Of a stretch of DNA of 35,513 nucleotides, positions 29,494 to 35,513 are shown piece after piece. The position numbers were made by a program, and so were the translations under genes. The first letter of the stretch is position 1. Each line of letters opens with the position of its first letter. The DNA is from JAXMAR01 sp046350295 (lineage in GTDB: Bacteria > Planctomycetota > Planctomycetia > Gemmatales > Gemmataceae). The stretch is taken from contig JAXMAR010000061.1 of assembly GCA_046350295.1 (NCBI GenBank), positions 1-35,513 on the forward strand, in the 5' to 3' direction. The notes beneath the pieces were generated by a model. The model was not told where the DNA came from. It saw only the letters and a program-made list of their open reading frames with translations, and ran no database searches.

Positions 29494-31881
29494 ATGCTCT
29501 TCCGTCCGCTTCTCCTGCTGTTGACCGTCGTTCCTGTGGGCCAGGCCCAGCCGCCCGTGCGCCTCGATCGGCACGGCGATCCGCTGCCCGCGGAAGCCGT
29601 CCTCCGCCTCGGCACGACGCGGTTGCGCCAGGGGGAGCCGGTCTCCTCTCTCGCCTTCTCGCCGGATGGCGCCCGCGTCGTCTCCGGCAGCATGTACGGG
29701 CCGATGCGGCTCTGGGATGTCTCGACCGGCAAGAAGCTCGACGAGCTTTACGGCGAGCCGCAGCTCCATGTCACGTGTGTGACCTTCAGCCCCGATGGAA
29801 AAACGGTTCTCTGGGGCTCGGAGACCAAGCTACCTGCGCTCATGGGGCAAGCGGGCCCGATGTGGGCCTGGCGTCCGCGCAACTCCGAGGCGATCGTACG
29901 CGTGCCGGCAGTCGATCAAGTCGTCGTGGCCGCCGGCCCTCAGGCCTTTCTGCTGGACGGCCAGACCGGCAAACGCGTCCGTCCGCTGGAGAACGCCGAT
30001 CAGAGCCTCAAGGCGCTCGCCGTCGCGCCGGACGGGAAACTGTTGGCCGGCGCGCAGGCGAAGCCAGGCGACTGCCTGTGCTTCCGCAAGGACCTGTCGA
30101 CCGGCAAGCCGTCCCTTCAAGGTCCAGACCGATCGGCACGAGGTGGCCGGCATCGCTTTCAGCCCCGATGGCAAGCTCCTCGCCGCCGCCAGCTTCAATG
30201 GCCTCGACATCTACGACGCGCACGTCCTGAAGCTTCCCGTCACGGAACCGAAAGCGATCAAGCCGCTGCGCTCCGCCGAGACCGGGCACGGTCTGACTCT
30301 CTTCCTCGCCTTTTCGCCCGACAGCAAGACCCTCGCGCTCGCCGATCGCGATGGAGGCCGCAAGGTGACGCTCTGGGACGTGGCGGCGCAAGGCGCGTTA
30401 CTGCCGCTCGCGATGGACCACCCGCGGCTCGCTCGCCTTCGCGCGGACGGCAAACTCCTCGGCGTCGGCTGCGACGGCAGCGCCATCTGCTGATCCGGCC
30501 ACCGGCCGGGCAACGCTTCGCCGAGCGCCCGAGCACGTCGCCGCCGTATCTCGTCTCGTCTTTTCAAGGATGGCAAGACGCTCGCCTCGACGAGGACGAT
30601 GGCGTTATCCGCGTCTGGGACACCGGGACCCGGAGAGCCGCGCGAAGGCGCGCGCCGGAGCCATGACACGGGAGCGACGGCGGCTCGACATCTCCCCCGA
30701 CAGCGCCCGCCTGGCTTCCCGGCGGCACGCACGACGATATCCGCCTCTGGAGCGTCGCCCCGCTCAAGAGTCCGGCCGGCTGGAAGGACCTTACGGACAT
30801 CCCGCCATGGTCCTCTTCGGCCCGGACGGCAAATCGCTCCTGTCCGTCGGCGGCAACGGCGGCGCCAGGTTCTGGGACCTCGCCACGAGGAAGGAGTTGC
30901 GCAGCTCGAAGGCAGGGCGGCCGGAATCGCCGCCCTCTTCGGCGCGGCCGATCGGCAGCTTTCTCGCCGCGGCTGGTGAAGAACCCGGCCATGGTAGCCT
31001 CCAGGGATCGCCCGTGGTAAAGAGGGCCATGGCGGCGCTGCCGACGGGCTTCTACCCGATCCTCATCGCGCCGGACGGAAAAACGATGGTGAGCATGGGT
31101 GGCGGCCCGGCGACGCTGCGGCTCACCCGGATCGAGGACAAGGCATCCGTCACGTTTGAAGACGTCTGGGAAGCCGCCGCGCCTTAGTCCTGATGGCCGC
31201 GTCGTCGCCGTTGTCCGTGGCGGTCGAGAAACGGTCCTCTGGGAGGCGGCGACGCTGACGCCGCGCCGGTCCATGCCCGCCTCCCCGTTCCGCCGCCACG
31301 CCCTCGCCTTCTCGCCCGATGGCCGTCTGCTCGCCGTGGCGCACGCGGACCATGCGATACCTGCTCTTCGACGTGCCCGGCAAGGTCGCCGACGCGCTCT
31401 GGAGTCGCTCTGGGACTCGCTCGGCGGCCGATGGCGAGCAGGCCGGCGCCGCCGTCTGGGCGGCTCGCCGACCGGCCGGAAAAAGCGGTCCCGTTCCTGC
31501 GCGACGGCTACTGCCGCCGGCGGTCGACGCGAAACGGCTCGAACAACTCCTCGACGAAGCCGAGCCCGGCCTTCGCGACTCCAGGAAGAACGCCGAGCAT
31601 CGACGCTGGCCGATCGCGGCTCCAGAAGGCGGCGGAGCGACGCATCGCCTCCCGGCCGGCGGCTCCGAGTCGCTGCAGCGCCAGCAACGCCTTCTGGACA
31701 AGATCACCGGACCGGCGGGCAGGATCCGCCGCATCGGGGAGTCGAAGCGATCGGGCACGCCGCGACCACGGAGGCAGTGGCCCTGCTGAATGTCGAGTTG
31801 ACGTGCAAGCTGCCGGAGGACGCTGCTGGGCGAGGAGAGCAGGCGAGCGGCGGCGCGTTGCGCGGGATCGCTAGGGCCTGA
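29494..31881 (+). pseudogene. Exported WD40-repeat protein gene, frame-broken
   Basis: The start MLFRPLLLLLTVVPVGQAQ is a signal peptide (an ATG at 29461 is an alternative). WD40 repeats follow: VSSLAFSPDGARVVSG, PMRLWDVSTGKKL, CVTFSPDGKTVLWGS, all intact to about residue 205. The frame then changes near 30115 (to HEVAGIAFSPDGKLLAAASF), near 30490 (to LFKDGKTLAST), near 30590 (to GVIRVWDTGT), around 30715-30740, near 30900, near 31185 and near 31345. The C-terminus (AKRLEQLLDEAEP, LLDKITGP, AIGHAATTEAVALLN) is the heat-repeat-like domain usual after WD40 in planctomycetes. An intact gene would be about 790 residues. Its 3' end overlaps the convergent DUF4058 copy by about 11 bases. Confidence 0.8.
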
Positions 31882-32591
31882 CCAGGCGCCGCCGTTGACA
31901 AACTTCGAGGTAGGTCGCGTCGAAGTCGACCGGGACGGCAAGGCTCGGCATTCAGGCCCAGGGGAAGGGTCGGCAAGGGGGCGCCAAGCGCGAGCGGCGT
32001 CCACCAGACGTCGATCTCATCCTTTGCGCCGCGACGCAAGGGACGGTAGGCGACGGCATACAACTCAGGCTCCGCTCCCGGCCAGGCCGCATCCTTCTCC
32101 AACACGCGCATGACCTCGGCGTGGAAATTGGCGCGGCGGTTCGTGACGATGTCGACGATGATGACGCTGATTCCCTGGCACAGATAGCTGGCGCACTTGA
32201 TGGCGAAGGCGCGTCGCTCGGCGGGCCGGTCTTTGTTGCTCGGGCTGACCAGCTCGATGGCGGCGACCAGTTTGGGGCCGGCGTCGGTAGAGAGGATGCG
32301 CACCTCGAACGTCGCGGGGAAAATGGCCGGAAGGACCAGGTCGGCCGCGGGAGGCGCCCACACCTTCGCCGCGGTCGCGACGGCGCCGTCGGCCGTCGTG
32401 CTGGTTCCCTCGAACGTGGCCACATCGATCTCGACGGAGGGGCCGAGGTGGACGTTCTCCTCTGCGATGTAATTCGGCGGCAGCCAACGTTCCGTGAGCG
32501 CGTCCGCGATGCGCGTCGCCCAGCTCGAGTGGAAGGACTCCCAGTGACGCTCGGCGCTCAACGGCGGATGAAAGTGATCGAGCAACGGCAT
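31871..32591 (-). pseudogene. DUF4058 family gene, copy 2, with a single C-terminal frameshift
   Basis: Starts MPLLDHFHPPLSAERHWESF and is intact through VEIDVATFE, VAAIELVSPSNKDRP, FAIKCASYLCQGISVIIVDI, ELYAVAYRPLRRG and PLPTLPLGLNA. Near 31945-31952 the family match moves by one base: the other frame reads PSLAVPVDFDATYLEVCQRR then RLVRP and stops at TAG (31871-31873), as in the other copies. Without the shift correction the frame runs on to 31704 as nonsense. The single lesion near the end might leave a working protein. Divergent from copy 3, which starts 271 bases away. Confidence 0.85.
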
Positions 32592-32862
32592 GGCGGCCCT
32601 CCGTTCGCGTCATGATACCGCGCAGACATGATCAAGTCGCGACCGTGGCCTTGGGTGGGGGCCCGTTATTGTGATGAACTGCCGTGGGATGAAGTCTCAT
32701 GGTCAGCCTTCACTCGCCCGATGACCTCCGCGCCTTTTTGCTGGCAGGCAAGCAACTCGAGTTCGCATCGTGCGCTGAAGTCGGCGCTCCTTGCCATTGT
32801 TTTCGCGCCCGCCACCCCTGAAAATGACCTTTGCCTCGTCGCGAGCAAAGGGGGAGTCGCTC

Positions 32863-33588
32863 ATGCCGCTTCTCGATCACTTCAACGCGCCCCTGAGCCG
32901 CACACATCCCTGGCGCAGTTTTCATGGCGCCTGGGCTGCCGCCATCGCGCGACTCCTGAACCAGGGCGTCCTGCCCTCCGGCTTCTACGCCGTGCCTCTC
33001 GTCGATCGCGACGGACCGGTCGAGATCGACGTGGCGACCCTGCGCGACGCCAACGGCAAAGCGCCCGATCCGCACGGAGCCGCGCAACCCTGGTCTCCTC
33101 CGGCGCCCGCTCTGGCAGTTGCCGTCGACCTGCCCGCCGGTGACGAGGTCGAGGTCCAGATCTTCGCGGACGAGGGAGACCCGTGCCTCACGGCCGCCAT
33201 CGAGCTGGTGAGCCCGCGCAACAAGGACAGGCCCCAGTCGCGCCAGGCGTTTGCCGCCAAATGCGTTGGCTATTTGCGGCAAGGCGCCGGCCTTGTCGTG
33301 GTCGACACCGTGACGACGCGCCGGGCCGATCTCAATGCCCAGATCCTCGAACTCCTCGGCCTGACGGTGGCAAAGGCCGCCACGTCGAGCCTAAGCGCCA
33401 CTTCGTACCGGGCCACGGGGCAGGAGAACGGCGAACAACAATTGCAAGGCTGGCCCGCGCCGCTCGCCATCGGGCAGCCGCTGCCAACTCTGCCGCTGTG
33501 GATCGCCGCCGATTTTTCCGTCCCCCTCGATCTCGAAGTGAGCTATCAGGCAACCTGTGCGGATCTGCGCATCCGGGCGACAGGATAA
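32863..33588 (+). CDS. DUF4058 family protein, copy 3
   Basis: A 241-residue protein: MPLLDHFNAPLSRTHPWRSF, PVEIDVATLRDANG, TAAIELVSPRNKDRPQSRQA, FAAKCVGYLRQGAGLVVVDT, then LPTLPLWIAADFSVPLDLEV and the end DLRIRATG. GGGGGAG lies 7 bases before the ATG; an open frame further upstream is not family-like. It differs from copies 1 and 2 in many positions, so the copies are old paralogues, not a recent duplication. Full length. Function unknown; it may be nuclease-like. The 271-base gap to copy 2 shows no gene or convincing promoter. Confidence 0.88.
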   Translation: MPLLDHFNAPLSRTHPWRSFHGAWAAAIARLLNQGVLPSGFYAVPLVDRDGPVEIDVATLRDANGKAPDPHGAAQPWSPPAPALAVAVDLPAGDEVEVQIFADEGDPCLTAAIELVSPRNKDRPQSRQAFAAKCVGYLRQGAGLVVVDTVTTRRADLNAQILELLGLTVAKAATSSLSATSYRATGQENGEQQLQGWPAPLAIGQPLPTLPLWIAADFSVPLDLEVSYQATCADLRIRATG

Positions 33589-33617
33589 TGGTGTTGCAGA
33601 CATCTCCCCGCCACCCT

Positions 33618-33717
33618 CTAAATCGACCACATAACATTGCCGTGCATGTCGTAAAGGCCCCAGGGATTCGGCTTGACCGTGCCGACCGGGCTGGTGAAAA
33701 CGTGACCGTCGTTCCGA
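33618..33717 (-). pseudogene. FGE-sulfatase (formylglycine-generating-enzyme-like) domain relic
   Basis: Minus-strand translation gives NDGHVFTSPVGTVKPNPWGL then YDMHGNVMWSI before TAG at 33618-33620. This is the conserved segment of SUMF1/FGE domains (usually ending HGNVWEW). The N-terminal three quarters and the rest of the C-terminus are missing. Confidence 0.75.
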
Positions 33718-33795
33718 TCAGTCCCCTTCGAGCTGCTGCACCTGCTTCTTCAGCCGGGCGAGAACGCGGCTCCGGGCGACATAGACGCAACCGTC
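33718..33795 (-). pseudogene. ECF sigma factor C-terminal relic
   Basis: Minus-strand translation gives CVYVARSRVLARLKKQVQQL then EGD and TGA at 33718-33720. This is the end of the region-4 helix-turn-helix of planctomycete ECF sigma factors (VYVARSRV). The match begins exactly where the short repeat at 33791-33812 lies, so the rest of the gene appears to have been replaced there. Confidence 0.65.
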
Positions 33796-33812
33796 GCTTA
33801 CGCTTCCGGCTC
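33791..33812. repeat. 22-base repeat, copy 1
   Basis: CCGTCGCTTACGCTTCCGGC followed by TC; one mismatch to the copy at 34760-34781. Read on the other strand it is GAGCCGGAAGCG...GACGG, a type of repeat I recall as common in planctomycetes. Confidence 0.7.
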
Positions 33813-33957
33813 GGAAGAAACACGCGGTCGCCGGGAGCGCCGCTAGCCAAACCAGGCGGGATCGCTACAACCCCGTTACCTCCCAGCACACTCACGCTCG
33901 CGGGCCTGACGCGCGGCCCGTCCCTCCTGCTCCCTTCGCCGCGCCTGGAGCCGACTG

Positions 33958-35496
33958 ATGGGTCTTTCCGACGCTGAACCGACGCGGGTCCGCTATGGCG
34001 TGATGGCCTTTCTTTGTTCCCTCGCCTTCATCCTCTACCTCGATCGCGTCTGCATCGCCCAGGCGGGCACCGCCATGAAGGCCGAGCTGGGTTTGAGCAA
34101 CTTCCAGTGGGGACTGGTCCTCGTCGCCTTTCAGATCGCCTACGCCATCTTCGAGCCGACAACCGGGCACTGGGGCGACCGCTACGGCTCGCGCCGCGTC
34201 CTGATCCGCATCGTGCTCTGGTGGTCGACGTTCACCGCGCTCACTGGCTGCGTCTGGAACTTCTCCTACGAGTTGCTGCCGGGCGTCGCCGCCGGCTTTC
34301 TCCTGTTGCTGGCGATTCGCTTCCTGTTCGGCGCGGGCGAGGCGGGGGCGCTGACCAACGCGGCCCGCGTCGTCTCCTGCTGGTTCCCCCCCGGCAAGCG
34401 CGGCCCGGCCCAGGCGCTCATCAGCACCAGCGCCCAGATCGGCGGGGCCGCCGCCCCCATCGTGGCCGCCTTTTTCATCGACTCCCCCTACATCGGCTGG
34501 CGCTGGGCGTTCGTGATCTTCGGCAGCCTCGGTGTCGTCTGGGCCTGGTTCTTCGCCCGCTATTTCCGGGACGACCCGGCCACGCACCCGCATGTCAACG
34601 ACGCCGAGCGCCAGTACATCCTCGGCCGCGCCGCGCAGCCGACGCCGACGTCAGACGCTGCCTCGAACGGAGCGGACTCGCAAAGCGAGACAACCTTTGC
34701 GGCCGGCCAACCGCACTCCACAAGCGTGAGGGCGGGAGGCGCAAGCGATAGCGGCGGGGCCGTCGCTCACGCTTCCGGCTCTGATCCTTCACCCAAAGCG
34801 ATGGACGAGCGGATCGGCGCGATCCCAAAGCCTCCCGATCACCACATCCCCTGGCGCCTGGTGTTCTCCAATGCCAACATCTGGCTTCTGGGCATTATCA
34901 ACGCCTGCACGTCCTTTTTCTCCTACATGCTCTTTTCCTGGTTCCCAACGTATTTGAAGGAGGGCCGCGGCCTCGACGAGCTTACTTCCGGCCGCCTGGG
35001 CAGCCTCCCCTTCCTCTTCGGCGCCACCGGCGTGTTGCTCGGTGGCTACATCGGCGACTGGCTCACCGCCCGCGCCGGCTCGCGCCGCTTCGCCCTTTGC
35101 AGCATGGGCACGGTCGGCCTTCTTCTGGCCGGCACGCTCGTCGGCAGCAGCCTGTACGCGGATGAGCCGATCATTGCGGTCCTGCTCTGCTCCATCGGCT
35201 TCTTCTTTTCGTACGTTCAGCTCGCGGCCTGGTGGGCATGCATGGCGGACGTGGGCGGCCGCCACCTGGGCGCCCTCTTTGGCGTGTGCAACATGGTCGG
35301 CCTGGCCGGCGGGGCCATCTCGCAAGTCTTCCTCGGCTCCTACGCCGACACGATGAAGGCGCTGGGCTACGTCGGCCGCGCCCAATGGGACCCGGCCTTC
35401 TATCTCTATGGCGGCGTGCTGATGCTCGGCGGCGTCCTCTGGCTGTTCATGAACCCGCGCCGCACCGTCGTGCCGGAGGACGCGACCCACGTTTGA
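33958..35496 (+). CDS. Major facilitator superfamily transporter (anion:cation symporter-like)
   Basis: A 512-residue permease with about 12 membrane helices. TM1 has FLCSLAFILYLDRVCIAQAG, typical of the ACS family (hexuronate, phthalate and similar organic anions); the loop 2-3 motif is GHWGDRYGSRRVLIR, and FLFGAGEAGALTNAARVVSC is TM4. Residues about 230-285 form an unusually long hydrophilic central loop (SDAASNGADSQSETTFAAGQ and more), encoded by a stretch holding a planctomycete repeat. The second half resumes with PWRLVFSNANIWLLGIINAC. GGAG lies 7 bases before the ATG. The substrate is unknown. The stop is 17 bases from the window end. Confidence 0.9.
   Translation: MGLSDAEPTRVRYGVMAFLCSLAFILYLDRVCIAQAGTAMKAELGLSNFQWGLVLVAFQIAYAIFEPTTGHWGDRYGSRRVLIRIVLWWSTFTALTGCVWNFSYELLPGVAAGFLLLLAIRFLFGAGEAGALTNAARVVSCWFPPGKRGPAQALISTSAQIGGAAAPIVAAFFIDSPYIGWRWAFVIFGSLGVVWAWFFARYFRDDPATHPHVNDAERQYILGRAAQPTPTSDAASNGADSQSETTFAAGQPHSTSVRAGGASDSGGAVAHASGSDPSPKAMDERIGAIPKPPDHHIPWRLVFSNANIWLLGIINACTSFFSYMLFSWFPTYLKEGRGLDELTSGRLGSLPFLFGATGVLLGGYIGDWLTARAGSRRFALCSMGTVGLLLAGTLVGSSLYADEPIIAVLLCSIGFFFSYVQLAAWWACMADVGGRHLGALFGVCNMVGLAGGAISQVFLGSYADTMKALGYVGRAQWDPAFYLYGGVLMLGGVLWLFMNPRRTVVPEDATHV
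34760..34781. repeat. 22-base repeat, copy 2, inside the MFS coding sequence
   Basis: CCGTCGCTCACGCTTCCGGC followed by TC. An inverted pair AAGCGTGAG (34722-34730) / CTCACGCTT (34766-34774) shows that this stretch can fold. It encodes part of the MFS central loop. Confidence 0.7.
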
Positions 35497-35513
35497 CGCC
35501 GGCGGGTCGAAAG

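Overview
This is GC-rich bacterial DNA that reads as a planctomycete, probably Gemmatales-like. The evidence is the mix of families: DUF1501 proteins with Tat-type leaders, a cytochrome-bearing DUF1549/DUF1553 (PSD1) protein, three DUF4058 proteins, a signal-peptide WD40 protein, Kelch and LamG secreted proteins, an isolated beta-RFAP synthase, and remnants of Uma2, ECF sigma, FGE-sulfatase and ISKra4 genes. Assignment to an order is inference.

Layout. 1-2.6 kb: the end of an unrecognised gene, then two exported proteins (Kelch-like and LamG) on the minus strand. 2.6-6.3 kb: a Ski2-like helicase whose stop codon overlaps the start of a RelE-type toxin, followed by its Xre antitoxin, with a second toxin-antitoxin pair (HigBA) divergent on the other side. 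6.5-8.5 kb: a lone 2-oxoacid-dehydrogenase-type acyltransferase domain, a methyltransferase and a Uma2 relic. 8.6-15.6 kb: an intact DUF1501 gene, thyX, a pair of small conserved unknowns, a PEP-hydrolase-like TIM barrel, a DUF4058 gene, a Tm-1-like ATP-binding protein, and fabD. 15.7-24.7 kb (minus): a large glycoside-hydrolase-38-like protein, two frame-broken DUF1501 genes, a GxxExxY nuclease-fold gene flanked by short repeats, and a PSD1 cytochrome protein.

24.9-29.4 kb: an ISKra4 transposase relic, an MFS gene with a damaged 5' end, beta-RFAP synthase (tetrahydromethanopterin C1 pathway), two small proteins, and the rplM-rpsI ribosomal operon with a recognisable promoter and intrinsic terminator. 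29.5-35.5 kb: a frame-broken WD40 gene, two more DUF4058 genes (one frameshifted), relics of FGE-sulfatase and ECF sigma genes, and an MFS transporter carrying a repeat-derived insertion in its central loop.

The most unusual material is in the repeats and gene junctions. Two inverted double-hairpin elements (7351-7414 and 28796-28871) have GTAGC tips like REP doublets (REPINs), but different stem sequences. A second hairpin family lies just after stop codons at 399 and 15655 and shows a compensatory base-pair change. A GxxExxY gene is bracketed by three copies of a CTTTGCG-based repeat inside a PSD1-DUF1501 gene row. The higBA promoter predicts a leaderless toxin mRNA. Several accessory genes are broken by many small frameshifts while housekeeping genes are intact; this could be real decay or local sequence error, and the sequence alone cannot decide. 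I saw no tRNA, rRNA or CRISPR array.
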